Shown: piece after piece, positions 30,113-38,749 of the stretch
Layout: each line of letters begins with the position of its first letter
Numbering within the stretch: the first letter of the stretch is position 1
Assembly (NCBI RefSeq): GCF_014192095.1
Contig: NZ_JACHXN010000009.1
Span: 1-64,000 of the forward strand
DNA length: 64,000 bases
Direction of reading: 5' to 3'
Source of the DNA: Phyllobacterium trifolii
Lineage (GTDB): Bacteria; Pseudomonadota; Alphaproteobacteria; Rhizobiales; Rhizobiaceae
Position numbers and translations under genes: made by a program
Notes under the pieces: model-generated
Told to the model about the DNA's origin: nothing
What the model saw: only the letters and a program-made list of their open reading frames with translations
The model's database searches: none

Positions 30113-30811
30113 TTAGACAAGCCCGAGGTTGCGCTGGATTGCTGCCTGAAAATGCGCCTGCAATGCTTTTTCAGCCGCATCCGCATTTCTCGTGGCGCAG
30201 GCTTCAAGGATATCGAGATGCTCCTTTAACGTCCGCATGAGGATTGGGGCGGTCACCTTTCGCTCCAGTCGAAGTAGCCGCAGGTAATTGTGCATGCGCC
30301 GGTAGGCGCTATCTATCAGAGGGTTCCGCAGAGCCTGGATGATATGGCCGTGCAAATCAAGCTCAAGCGCATCCATTTCAAGAAGCTGTTCCGGCCCGAT
30401 GCCATCGCGTTCAATACGCCGCAAAAGGCGGGAATGCCTGACTTCCAGAGCATTGGTGATGTTCTCATCTGCCTCTTCTGCGAACACCCGCACCGCCGCG
30501 CGCTCGACAATCGAGCGAAACTGATAGGTAGAACGTGTGAGTTCCAGGCCGGGCCGAATAAACTGAATTCCGGACCGCGGATGAATGGTCAGGATGCCCT
30601 CCGCTTCCAGTACCCGCAACGCATCCCGCAATGGGGCGACGGGTACATCGACGATTGCTGAGAGCTCGTTTTGTGAAATAAAAGCCCCGACGGGGACTTT
30701 TCGCTCGAACAGGCTTTCGAGAATACGCTCATAAGCGATGTCGCTGAGACGCGGCGCCCCGGCTTCATTGGGGCTTGAGTTTACATTTTGCCGGTCCGAC
30801 AACTTTTTCAT
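30113..30811 (-). CDS. GntR-family regulator with FCD ligand-binding domain, 232 aa
   Basis: An N-terminal winged helix (ISQNELSAIVDVPVAPLRDA, then LRVLEAEGIL) and a C-terminal helical FCD domain with conserved acidic and His residues (LDLHGHIIQALRNPLID; LKEHLDILEA) mark the FadR/GntR class. These bind sugar acids or other organic acids and usually repress the neighbouring catabolic genes. The start at 30811 is preferred because the frame from 30880 would run across the operator and the divergent gene. It is oriented like the ABC operon and divergent from the enolase-superfamily gene. Confidence 0.88.
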   Translation of the reverse strand: MKKLSDRQNVNSSPNEAGAPRLSDIAYERILESLFERKVPVGAFISQNELSAIVDVPVAPLRDALRVLEAEGILTIHPRSGIQFIRPGLELTRSTYQFRSIVERAAVRVFAEEADENITNALEVRHSRLLRRIERDGIGPEQLLEMDALELDLHGHIIQALRNPLIDSAYRRMHNYLRLLRLERKVTAPILMRTLKEHLDILEACATRNADAAEKALQAHFQAAIQRNLGLV

Positions 30812-30831
30812 GATGACAGAATTTCCCCTTT

Positions 30832-30843
30832 CTGATAGATCAG
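30832..30843. promoter_or_regulatory. Candidate GntR operator in the divergent promoter
   Basis: CTGATAGATCAG is palindromic except at the centre and repeats the site at 30032-30043. It lies 21 bases upstream of the regulator start and 31 bases before the enolase-superfamily ATG. This would allow autoregulation and control of the enzyme together. Confidence 0.65.
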
Positions 30844-30873
30844 TTGAAATATTTAAGCGATCAGAGAGCCCGC

Positions 30874-32025
30874 ATGTCAATTTCTCAGTTCCGTATAACC
30901 CGATTTCAGTTCGCTCGCGACCGCGTAATTGGCGACAGTCAAGTTCGCGCTGATGACGCCAACGTTGCCGCCCTCGAACTTATCTCTGAAACCGGCGAGA
31001 TCGGACTGGGATTCATCCAGACGCTCTTCCATCCTCTACCCGATCAAGCCGAGATAGAAGCCGTCTTCGAAAGCGAAGTCTGGCCAATGATCAAGGGCAA
31101 CAAGGCGATAGGTCTCGTGCATCGTGTCAACCGACCACGCGGGGGGAACCAGAGGTCGTTTTCGCTACCCTTTCATGAAGCACTGCAGGTTGCCCTTTGG
31201 GACCTCGCCGCAAAGCAGGCTGGCATGCCATTGCATCAATTGCTGGGAAGCAGACGGGATCGTGTTCGTGCCTACGCCAGCGGCCTCGATTTCCATCTGA
31301 GTGATGAGGCATTCTGTGCTTTGTTTTCCTATGCATCAAGCATCGGGTACACGGCCTTCAAAATCAAAGTCGGCCACCCCGACTTCAAGCGCGATTTGAA
31401 ACGGCTCGACCTGCTTCAGGAATCGGTACCAAAGGGATCGCTGATCATGATCGATCCCAATGAGGCCTGGAACTCCAAAGAGGCGCTCGTCAAGCTGACC
31501 GCGATCCGTGACGCCGGACACGATCTCCTCTGGGTCGAGGATCCAATTCTGCGCCACGACTTCGAGGGATTGCGCACGCTGCGTCATGCCGTCAACTGGA
31601 CCCAGATCAACAGCGGCGAATATCTCGACCTGCCCGGCAAGCGCATGCTTCTGGAAAACCACGGCATGGATCTCCTCAACGTCCACGGGCAGGTGACCGA
31701 TGTCATGCGTATCGGCTGGCTGGCGGCGGAAATGGGCATTCCAGTCAGCCTCGGCAACACATTCCTGGAAGTTGGCGTACATATGGCGACAGCCCTGCCA
31801 GAGGTCGAGTGGCTGGAATACTCCTTCCAGAATTTCGATCATCTGGTGGAAACGCCAGTCGAAATTCGTGAAGGTTACGCCTACGCCCCCGATAGACCGG
31901 GACATGGCCTCGTACTTTCAGAGGAAGCGAGACAAGAATGGGCCAGACCTATACGGCTGGATCGATCGCAGCTCGGTCAAGCTCCGAAGAACAACCGTCT
32001 TCTGATCAAGCAGGACCTGCTTTAA
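30874..32025 (+). CDS. Enolase-superfamily enzyme (mandelate racemase/muconate lactonizing type), 383 aa
   Basis: An N-terminal capping domain is followed by the TIM-barrel signature residues: K-x-K in FKIKVGH (Lys163, Lys165) and metal ligands Asp194 (MIDPNEAW), Glu222 (WVEDP) and Glu249 (NSGEY). Such enzymes abstract a proton alpha to a carboxylate, giving racemases or sugar-acid dehydratases. GAGAG precedes the ATG at 30874. The sugar-type importer and the GntR/FCD regulator suggest dehydration or epimerisation of an imported sugar acid. Which acid cannot be read from sequence. Confidence 0.9.
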   Translation: MSISQFRITRFQFARDRVIGDSQVRADDANVAALELISETGEIGLGFIQTLFHPLPDQAEIEAVFESEVWPMIKGNKAIGLVHRVNRPRGGNQRSFSLPFHEALQVALWDLAAKQAGMPLHQLLGSRRDRVRAYASGLDFHLSDEAFCALFSYASSIGYTAFKIKVGHPDFKRDLKRLDLLQESVPKGSLIMIDPNEAWNSKEALVKLTAIRDAGHDLLWVEDPILRHDFEGLRTLRHAVNWTQINSGEYLDLPGKRMLLENHGMDLLNVHGQVTDVMRIGWLAAEMGIPVSLGNTFLEVGVHMATALPEVEWLEYSFQNFDHLVETPVEIREGYAYAPDRPGHGLVLSEEARQEWARPIRLDRSQLGQAPKNNRLLIKQDLL

Positions 32026-32092
32026 TCACCGAAGAATCCGCGTACAAACGCAGGCCCGTCCGCAAAGCGAATTTTGACTGAACAGGTGAATT

Positions 32093-32896
32093 GGTGATGT
32101 CAGGTTAAGTCTTTGATGACAAAGCTTGGTGGATGCCGGACTTCAGGCGGCAACACCGGTGACGGATTCCCAGTGTGCAAGTGCGCTTATTCGATGGAGG
32201 TGGATTGCAAGGGCGGTGCGTCTTGTCCGAGGCGGCACGAAGAGATTGCGGACCGCGGAGAAAGCTGAGAGGAACCGTTGAAGGCTTCCCGATGATCGAA
32301 ATGTTTGCATCACCCGCTCCCGTTTTCGCAGCGGCAGATGCGAATTCTCCGCTCGATTGTTTAATCCCTTGTGGGAACGGTGCTCGAGGGTTGGCATGAT
32401 CTGGCGTTTTGCGGCGGTGTAAGATCGCAGCTTGTCGGTGATGATCCGCTTTGGCGCTACGCCCTGCTTTTTCAGCAGACGAACAAGCAAGCGTTTGGCA
32501 GCCTTGGTATTGCGGCGGTTCTGAACGATTTCGCCGAGCACGTAGCCATCCTGATCGACGGCACGCCAGAGCCAGTGTTTCTTGCCGGCGATGGTGATGA
32601 CGACCTCGTCCAGGTGCCAAATGTCGCTTGAGCTTGGCTGCTTCCTGCGCAGACGACGAGCATAGACCGGGCCGAACTTCTTTGCCCAGCATCGGATGGT
32701 CTCGTAAGAAACAACGATCCCTCGCTCCAGCAGCATTTCCTCGACCAGACGCAGGCTGAGCGGAAACCGGAAATACAACCAAACCGTATGGGCGATGAGT
32801 GCCGGTGGAAAGCGGTGACGTTTATAGCTGACTTGTGATCGGGTCATGCTTCCCGGATATCAGGCCGATACTGATCATGCGTTAACTGACATCACC
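32093..32896 (-). mobile_element. Complete IS6-family insertion sequence (804 bp)
   Basis: The ends are inverted: the left begins GGTGATGTCAGGTTAAG and the complement of the right begins GGTGATGTCAGTTAACG. They bracket one transposase gene and match the small size of IS6 elements. The eight bases outside each end (GGTGAATT and GTATCAAG) differ, so no target duplication remains. This suggests recombination or deletion after insertion. Confidence 0.88.
32143..32847 (-). CDS. IS6-family transposase, 234 aa
   Basis: A DDE transposase with the family layout: an N-terminal helix-turn-helix (LRLVEEMLLERGIVVSYETI) and then the catalytic residues in WHLDEVVI (Asp), IITDKLRSY (Asp) and NRAENSH (Glu). 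The length is usual for IS6/IS26-type transposases and no break is seen, so it should be active. The gene fills the element almost completely. Confidence 0.93.
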   Translation of the reverse strand: MTRSQVSYKRHRFPPALIAHTVWLYFRFPLSLRLVEEMLLERGIVVSYETIRCWAKKFGPVYARRLRRKQPSSSDIWHLDEVVITIAGKKHWLWRAVDQDGYVLGEIVQNRRNTKAAKRLLVRLLKKQGVAPKRIITDKLRSYTAAKRQIMPTLEHRSHKGLNNRAENSHLPLRKRERVMQTFRSSGSLQRFLSAFSAVRNLFVPPRTRRTALAIHLHRISALAHWESVTGVAA

Positions 32897-32944
32897 GTAT
32901 CAAGGCCCACCGCGTGCCGTTGATCGGAACGCCCCCTTGCCTTG

Positions 32945-33070
32945 TCATTTCGATTCCGGCACGAGCTCAGCAAAAAGCAGCTCGGCCACCGAGTTGGGAA
33001 CGACGATCAGGCAGATGCCTGTAGCCGCCTCGACTACAGCCGTCGTCGTGAGTAAATGCGCGACCCGCAT
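32945..33070 (-). pseudogene. 5' remnant of a small membrane-protein gene truncated near IS6
   Basis: From an ATG at 33070 with AAGGAG upstream, 41 codons encode a start very like that of the intact gene at 44152-44511 (VEAATGICLIVV against IETAATGLILLF; AELLFAEL against GRLIFGGEL). The remainder of a roughly 120-residue, four-helix protein is missing. The frame ends about 50 bases before the right end of the IS6 element. A deletion linked to the insertion is the simplest explanation. Confidence 0.65.
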
Positions 33071-33162
33071 AATGACACTCCTTGCAAATTTTTCTCGGAA
33101 GAACCGTCATCCCGCAAATGAACGAAGTCCTTTGGTCACCCATTTTGCCTCAGCGCTTGGTG

Positions 33163-33192
33163 GATATTGGAGGGACGGGCCCCTCCAATATC
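33163..33192 (-). terminator. Strong hairpin after the first arylsulfatase gene
   Basis: A perfect 12-bp stem (GATATTGGAGGG with CCCTCCAATATC) around a six-base loop lies 18 bases past the sulfatase stop. There is no long U-run behind it, so it may terminate weakly or protect the mRNA 3' end. Confidence 0.6.
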
Positions 33193-33209
33193 GTCGCTGT
33201 CGTGATAGC

Positions 33210-34865
33210 CTACTGACCGGCCTGTTTCTTCATCGCTTCGGCGATCTGCGCCTTGACGGCACTGAGCCCGAAGCTGGCACCAGTCTGCATCGGCGGGAAG
33301 TCGATGGCGGTCTTCGCCAGTTCCTCCACCTTTTGCTGAACGAGAACGAACCGCCAGAACTCGAACTTGTACCATTCAAAGTATTCGAGCGAGCCGTTAT
33401 TCCCGCCCTTGAAGAATGCCGTGCGCTCGAACGGATCCAGGCGCAGGTTGACGACGGTCGGTGCACCCAAGGTCACAGTGTCACCTAGCCAGCCTCCCGG
33501 CTGTTCCTTGAACGTGTATTTATAGTCATCAATGCGGGCTGCCCCGAGTGTGCTTTCGGCGAAATACCAGATTTCGTGGCGGTTGGACTTGCCCGACCCG
33601 GTAATCATGCTGGTCTGGTCATAGCCGTCGAGATGAACCTTGTAGTTCTGGCCATTGAGTTCCTTGCCAGCCTTCAACTCGACGACGATGTTTGGATCGC
33701 CGGCAGCCGAGACGAGTGTCGGAAACCAATCGAGGCCGGAGAACAAGCCGTTTGCGACCGACCCGGCCGGAACATGTCCAGGCCAGCGAATCATCGCCGG
33801 TGCGCGAAAGCCGCCTTCAAAGGTCGTACCCTTGCCACCGTAAAATGGGGTCTGTCCGCCGTCCGGCCAGGTGAAGTTTTCGGTACCATTGTCGGTGGTG
33901 AAGATGACGATGGTGTTGTCATCGTCGCCCATATCCTTGATCTTTTGCATGGTGGCACCGACGATGTCGTCGAGCTGAGCCATCCCAGCCTCGTGAATGG
34001 TCCAGCCATTTTCGGAATTGCGCATACTCTCGTATTTTTCCGAAAGATGGGTGACGATATGCATGCGCGTCGGGTTGAGCCAGAGGAAGAACGGGTTGCC
34101 GTCAGACTTGGCCTTGTCGATGAACTTGAACGAAAGGTCCCGAATTTCGTCGTCAATGGTCTTCATCCGCTCTGGATACAGTGTCCCGGCATCCTCGATC
34201 TTCTGTTTTCCGACTTTGCCCCAGCGCGGCATTTCCGTCGGGTCGTCCACATCCGTAGCCCAGGAGTGGACCATGTTGCGAGGGCCGACGACGTTCAGCA
34301 GTTCCTGCGGATATCCGGGGTGAGCCGGATCCTCCATTGCGTCAAGATGATAGAGGTAGCCGAAGAACTCGTCGAAGCCGTGCACGGTAGGCAAGAACTT
34401 ATTGAGATCGCCGAGATGGTTCTTGCCGAATTGCCCTGTAGCGTAGCCCATGGACTTCAGCACCGTCGCAATGGTCGGAGCCTCGGCTGGTATACCGATG
34501 GGCGAGCCAGCCTGGCCGACCGTGGTCATGCCGGTACGGACCGGCAGTTCGCCGGTGATGAAGTTTGCCCGTCCCGCCGTGCAGCTCGCCTCGGCATAAT
34601 AGTCGGTGAAGAGCATCCCTTCAGCGGCGAGCTTGTCGAGATTGGGTGTACGTCCGGCCATCATGCCGCGGTTATAGGCACCAATATTCCAGATGCCGAT
34701 ATCGTCACCCATGATGACGATGATGTTCGGCTGCTTTTTGGATCCCTGTGCCACAGCCGGAGTGCTAACCGCTGCTGTTGCGATGGTGCCTATCGTCGAC
34801 ATGGCGAGAAGTGATCCACCAGTCAATAGGATGTCCCGCCTGCTCGGTTTTAAAGTGTCTGCCAT
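33210..34865 (-). CDS. Arylsulfatase with Tat signal, 551 aa
   Basis: A sulfatase of the alkaline phosphatase superfamily. The formylglycine motif is CTAGR (Cys95-Arg99) within the longer CTAGRANFITGE, and metal ligands appear in MGDD (54-55) and FTTDNGTEN. The N-terminus (SRRDILLTGG ... PAVAQ) is a twin-arginine signal, so a folded, Cys-modified enzyme would be exported to the periplasm. Cys95 must be converted to formylglycine, and the enzyme for this is encoded at 39985-40914. It hydrolyses sulfate esters to release sulfate. Unlike the two long sulfatases in this window it lacks their C-terminal extension and the 19-bp upstream element. Confidence 0.92.
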   Translation of the reverse strand: MADTLKPSRRDILLTGGSLLAMSTIGTIATAAVSTPAVAQGSKKQPNIIVIMGDDIGIWNIGAYNRGMMAGRTPNLDKLAAEGMLFTDYYAEASCTAGRANFITGELPVRTGMTTVGQAGSPIGIPAEAPTIATVLKSMGYATGQFGKNHLGDLNKFLPTVHGFDEFFGYLYHLDAMEDPAHPGYPQELLNVVGPRNMVHSWATDVDDPTEMPRWGKVGKQKIEDAGTLYPERMKTIDDEIRDLSFKFIDKAKSDGNPFFLWLNPTRMHIVTHLSEKYESMRNSENGWTIHEAGMAQLDDIVGATMQKIKDMGDDDNTIVIFTTDNGTENFTWPDGGQTPFYGGKGTTFEGGFRAPAMIRWPGHVPAGSVANGLFSGLDWFPTLVSAAGDPNIVVELKAGKELNGQNYKVHLDGYDQTSMITGSGKSNRHEIWYFAESTLGAARIDDYKYTFKEQPGGWLGDTVTLGAPTVVNLRLDPFERTAFFKGGNNGSLEYFEWYKFEFWRFVLVQQKVEELAKTAIDFPPMQTGASFGLSAVKAQIAEAMKKQAGQ

Positions 34866-34967
34866 TATTGGATCCCCGCTTTGATGACCACAACGAAGGT
34901 GGCCTGTTGTAAAATCAGTCTGATCTAGGTCGGGGCAGCTTGCACAGCCGCTTGCCGCCCTTGCAGG

Positions 34968-35171
34968 CTAACAGTAGTAGACCCCGACGGCACACCGCCT
35001 CACAGTGCGGCGCGCAACACCTGCAACGCTGACAGGTGTGAGCGGGCGGCCGATCCGGGCCTCGGCGCTGCCGACAAAGCTGTAAAGGCCTGGGACGGAA
35101 AGCTCCAATGCCGCGAACAGCCCGATGACCCCGGCCAAAATTGCGATCTTAAGTTTCCTTGACAGGGTCAT
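34968..35171 (-). CDS. Small secreted or membrane-anchored protein, 67 aa
   Basis: A short basic N-terminus and one hydrophobic segment (KIAILAGVIGLFAALELSVP) are followed by a Gly/Arg-rich tail with two cysteines (RRTVRRCAVGVYYC). Its ATG overlaps the stop of the DUF2092 gene by ATGA, so translation is coupled. Small proteins of this kind accompany DUF2092 genes, which suggests a joint envelope role. No function is known. Confidence 0.7.
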   Translation of the reverse strand: MTLSRKLKIAILAGVIGLFAALELSVPGLYSFVGSAEARIGRPLTPVSVAGVARRTVRRCAVGVYYC

Positions 35172-35977
35172 TTGGTGCCTCCTGGGGCGAAGTGATCGGG
35201 AAGTTCATCGATATCGACGAGTTTCTTGAGGTCGACCTGTTTGGCGTTGGTAGCGTTCTTGAAGCCGTAGTCGTCGGCAACCACGTCGGTGCCGGTCTTC
35301 CAGTCGCTGATCTGGATGCTGTATTGCGGCCCCTGGTTTACCTGACTTGCCGTGATCACATATCTGCAGGGATAGGGATGCTCGCCCTGGGCAATCCAGA
35401 TCTGCCAGTCGACCTCCTTGGCCCGGAACGCCAGATGATCGCATTCCGTGCCGCCGATCACCCCGCTGCCAAGGTCCTTGATATCGACCACGTCACGTAT
35501 CAATTCATCGTAGACATTCGGCAGGACCAGGTCGGCGGCTGGAAGTGGCCGATGCAGCTTGTCCCTGAGCGCGTCGACCAGTTGCGCCACCGTGCCGGGC
35601 GCTTCGACCTGAGTATAGAGATTGGCGTCCTTGCCAAGCAGCGTCAGGGTCTTGCCGTCGAAAACCATCTCGACATTGGCAAACCCGCCGTGTCGGGTTG
35701 CGCGAATCTTGTCGGGCCGGCCCATCTCTATCTTGCCGGAACTTGCCAGCAGCAGTTTCTGATGGTCCTTGGTGACGACTTCAAGGTTGGTGTCGTAATT
35801 AAATGAAATTGCCTTTTGCGCCGTCAGATAATCGGACATCGCTTTGAGTAGATCCTTGGCCTCCGCCTCCCCAGCCCTCGCATCTGAAAGCGTCCCCGAG
35901 GCGATTGCCATGGCCAGCGCCACCGATGGAAGCGTGGCCGCAGCGAACGTCACCGCTTTCCGAATTATCGTCTTCAT
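35168..35977 (-). CDS. DUF2092 periplasmic protein, 269 aa
   Basis: The start at 35977 has AGGAAG upstream and yields a Sec signal peptide (AVTFAAATLPSVALAMAIAS, cleaved near DARA). The mature part carries the DUF2092 pattern (ISFNYDTNLEVVTKDHQKLL; DKIRATRHGGFANVEMVFDG; VIGGTECDHLAFR). This family resembles lipoprotein-carrier (LolA/LolB-like) folds, suggesting binding of a hydrophobic ligand in the periplasm. It is followed by a coupled small membrane protein and lies inside the sulfatase island. Confidence 0.85.
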   Translation of the reverse strand: MKTIIRKAVTFAAATLPSVALAMAIASGTLSDARAGEAEAKDLLKAMSDYLTAQKAISFNYDTNLEVVTKDHQKLLLASSGKIEMGRPDKIRATRHGGFANVEMVFDGKTLTLLGKDANLYTQVEAPGTVAQLVDALRDKLHRPLPAADLVLPNVYDELIRDVVDIKDLGSGVIGGTECDHLAFRAKEVDWQIWIAQGEHPYPCRYVITASQVNQGPQYSIQISDWKTGTDVVADDYGFKNATNAKQVDLKKLVDIDELPDHFAPGGTK

Positions 35978-36120
35978 CAACGTCTTCCTTCCCTGGAATG
36001 ATTGCATGTTCACAAGTCGTGTTGTCGGTTCGGATTCGCCGTCCTTGATTGCATTTAATGCACCCGTCTAGGGCGACCCTGCCGAGTAGGGACAAACTGT
36101 AGGCCCCAAAATGCCGAAAC

Positions 36121-36147
36121 GCCCGTAACCTCTCGTATGTTACGGGC
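36121..36147. repeat. Inverted repeat between the TPR gene and the DUF2092 gene
   Basis: GCCCGTAAC and GTTACGGGC form a perfect nine-base dyad with a nine-base spacer. It contains CGTATGTTAC, also found in the 19-bp element at 47419. It could be a terminator for the upstream gene or a variant operator. No T-run follows. Confidence 0.45.
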
Positions 36148-36281
36148 GCGGTTGAGGGTCGCCCCGAAACAGCATTGGTGCGAGCGTTGTTTTGGTGGCG
36201 CTCAACTAGACCAATCATCGTGGAAATTTCTGAGAAGATGCACGCCTCGGCTGTGCAGCGGTGTGTCGATAGCCACATCTG

Positions 36282-38111
36282 CTACTGCGGCTGAAGATCG
36301 GAACCGGCGGATGGCGATGAAATGCTTGCTGCGGTATCTGCCGGTATCGGCAGACCCGCTTTGCGAATGCCTGCAAGCATGCGATCCTGATCCTCAGGTG
36401 GAATGTTGCGGATTTTGAGCTCGGCCGGGAGGTTGGCTAGAAATGCCGGGCGCATCTCGACGAACGTCGCACCCTCGCGTTTGGCATCCTCCATCATGCC
36501 ACGCTCCGCGTAGATGACGGCGGCGATAAGGTGAAAGAGCGGGAACTTCTGCAGGTTGGCTTGCCTGATCTCAGCCAGAGCTGTGTCGTTATCCCGAAGC
36601 ATATAGGCCGCGAGTGCCCGGGTCCCATGATAATAACCGCCACCGCCAGGGTTGCGTAAAAGCGCCTGTTGCAACACCGCCGCGCCCCGCTCCCATTGTC
36701 CGCCCAATGCCAATCGGGTCCCATATTCGCCCATGAGTTCGGTGTCATTGGGATTGGTGGCATGCGCCTGTTCTCCCACACGCAGCGACTCTGGCAACTG
36801 CTGGTTGAAGAACAATGCTGTCATCAAAGCCTGAAGTGCGCGGGTATTGCCCGGATCTAACTCAACGGCCCGGCGAGCGGCATTGAGCGACCGCTCGAGG
36901 GGTGCGGGGGATCCAGACCGCAGATTGTACTTGAACCGATCTTCATCGAGGTAACCAATCGACAGCATTGCCCAAGCGGTTGCATAGGACGGATAACGGG
37001 CGACGGCGCTTTCCAGGCACTCGCGAACCTCCGCATGCTTTTCCACACTCAGCTCGGCGCGATAGGCGTAGAAGCGAAGCGTGCAGCCATAAGCATCAAG
37101 GTCCTCGGGCGGAGGGTTTGCTGCAACAGCTTGCGCTATGATGCCATAGGGCTGCGCCACAGCGATTGCGACCTTGTCGGCGACATCGGACTGAATGGCG
37201 AACAGGCTGCGGGACTGCAGATCGTCCTCATAGGTCTGGGACCACAAGATGGCGTTGGTGGCCGTATCCAGAAGGCGGGCCGTTACGCGCACCCGGCTAT
37301 CGGAGACGCGCACCCCGCCTGCAAGCAAATAGCGAGCCCCTAATTTACCGCGGATGTGCGATGCATCGGTTTCCGGCGGCAAAGCTTCAGACGTCTCGCG
37401 TCCGAACACCTTTAGCTCCTTGAAGCGTGGCAGCACGGTCAACAATTCCTCGGTAAGTCCGAGTGCGTAGAGCTTGGCGTCCGGTCCCTCGCCAAGATTG
37501 GCAAAGGGTGCGATCACAAGCGTCGGCCCATCCGGACTCGCAATCCCGCTCCTGGCCGACACTTCCGATGTCGGCGGTCCAACTACCCAATAGGCAAGCA
37601 GCGCGATGCAAGCAAGAACGGAAAGGGCCGATAAAACGATCACCAGGTTTCGCTGCCGAGGGATCACATCGGCAGCGGTTGATGGCTCCGGCAGTTGCTC
37701 GCTTTTGACGCCACCCGGCTCCACCATAGAGCCATTCCAGGTGAAGAACGGGACATACTTGCCTTTTGGGATGTCGATCACGACGGGGTCATTCTGACCC
37801 GCGACCAAATAGTAGCGCTCGAGCGTGCGTCGCAATCGTCCGGCCTCGATCCGCACGACGGGATCGTCCTGGCTGAAACCTTCCTCACGATTGAATACCT
37901 CGATCGCGATGGAGTAGCCCTTGATACGCCCGGCACGTCCGGAAAGGGTTTCCTCGACCACATAACGCAGGAAGGCGTGCCCGTGCCCGGAGTTCGGAAA
38001 TTCCGGGCTGGCAACGATGCGCTCCAGTTGAGCGCGAATATCTTCAGACGTTGGAGGTGATCGTCGAGCGCAGGCAAGCTGACCGTCCCCGATATCTATT
38101 GGGCCCTGCAT
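36282..38111 (-). CDS. Membrane-anchored regulator-like protein with FlgO-like and TPR region, 609 aa
   Basis: Residues 22-122 form a cytoplasmic domain ending VVIDIPKGKYVPFF, which recalls the winged-helix tail of CadC-type regulators. A single membrane helix spans about 155-177. Outside, a FlgO-like segment (about 195-330; ILWSQTYEDDL) and TPR-like repeats (about 360-560; RAVELDPGNTRALQALMTAL) follow. Databases often label such proteins adenylate cyclase, but no cyclase domain is seen. A GGGGGGAG ribosome site precedes the ATG. The 19-bp element 47 bases upstream, and its copies before sulfatase genes, make this the best candidate regulator of the island. DNA binding is inferred. Confidence 0.75.
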   Translation of the reverse strand: MQGPIDIGDGQLACARRSPPTSEDIRAQLERIVASPEFPNSGHGHAFLRYVVEETLSGRAGRIKGYSIAIEVFNREEGFSQDDPVVRIEAGRLRRTLERYYLVAGQNDPVVIDIPKGKYVPFFTWNGSMVEPGGVKSEQLPEPSTAADVIPRQRNLVIVLSALSVLACIALLAYWVVGPPTSEVSARSGIASPDGPTLVIAPFANLGEGPDAKLYALGLTEELLTVLPRFKELKVFGRETSEALPPETDASHIRGKLGARYLLAGGVRVSDSRVRVTARLLDTATNAILWSQTYEDDLQSRSLFAIQSDVADKVAIAVAQPYGIIAQAVAANPPPEDLDAYGCTLRFYAYRAELSVEKHAEVRECLESAVARYPSYATAWAMLSIGYLDEDRFKYNLRSGSPAPLERSLNAARRAVELDPGNTRALQALMTALFFNQQLPESLRVGEQAHATNPNDTELMGEYGTRLALGGQWERGAAVLQQALLRNPGGGGYYHGTRALAAYMLRDNDTALAEIRQANLQKFPLFHLIAAVIYAERGMMEDAKREGATFVEMRPAFLANLPAELKIRNIPPEDQDRMLAGIRKAGLPIPADTAASISSPSAGSDLQPQ

Positions 38112-38157
38112 CGCTTGCTCCCCCCTGCCCTGATGGGCTTAACGGCCGCACTTTAGG

Positions 38158-38176
38158 GTATCCTACTGTAACCTAC
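38158..38176. promoter_or_regulatory. 19-bp tandem palindrome, copy A
   Basis: GTATCCTACTGTAACCTAC fits GTA-N3-TAC-N-GTA-N3-TAC at all 12 fixed positions. It lies in the divergent region between the TPR regulator-like gene (start 47 bases away) and the small gene at 38276. Copies B, C and D are at 43863, 47419 and 48136. Confidence 0.7.
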
Positions 38177-38275
38177 TCCCCGATCGCGGCTCCATCCATC
38201 ATAATGACTAGGCCATTTCAGTCGCTTATGGCGTGCAGACAACGCTTAGCCTGCAACCGGAAGGAGTTCATTGAC

Positions 38276-38557
38276 ATGGATCAAGGAGCATCTGCCGCCG
38301 AGCGCCGCTTTCCCACCCGAAAGCAGGCGATTGAAGAGCTCGCTGCCCGTGACGAAGAGTTTCGCGATCTGTGCATTGATTTCGCGGATGCAGAGGCGGA
38401 GCTGCACCGATGGAAAAACGCGACAGGTCCAAAACGCGAGGAGCGGTGCGCCGAATACCTGGAACTCGTGAATGACTTGGCGCGAGAGATCGAAGCGGCG
38501 CTCGATGCCGCGGCGATCATCCCGTTTCCCAAACAGGGGCCAAAACCCCGCTTGTAG
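38276..38557 (+). CDS. Hypothetical cytoplasmic protein, 93 aa
   Basis: AAGGAG lies nine bases before the ATG at 38276. The product is soluble, charged and helical (RKQAIEELAARDEEFRDLCI; LVNDLAREIEAALDAAAIIP), with no membrane or signal segment. It is transcribed away from the TPR regulator-like gene and shares the region with copy A of the 19-bp element. The family is not recognised. Confidence 0.65.
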   Translation: MDQGASAAERRFPTRKQAIEELAARDEEFRDLCIDFADAEAELHRWKNATGPKREERCAEYLELVNDLAREIEAALDAAAIIPFPKQGPKPRL

Positions 38558-38749
38558 AATGCTATTCACTCAGAAAATAAAGTCGACCAGGTTCGTCAGC
38601 GTCAACGTAACGGACAATGCTGCGTCGAACCGGATCAGGTGCTCTGCCGCATGGATGATCCGGGCCGCACCAGGTTGCGCTTACCGAAGCCGGTCTCGCC
38701 CGCGCAACCACCTCGTTCATGCGGTCAAAGACGCTGACCGCAGCACAGT

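Noticed and set aside
33576-34814. 412-codon plus-strand frame
   Set aside because: It is antisense to the arylsulfatase gene. Similar antisense frames at 41164-42102, 42238-43170, 45581-46645 and 62021-63505 were rejected for the same reason.
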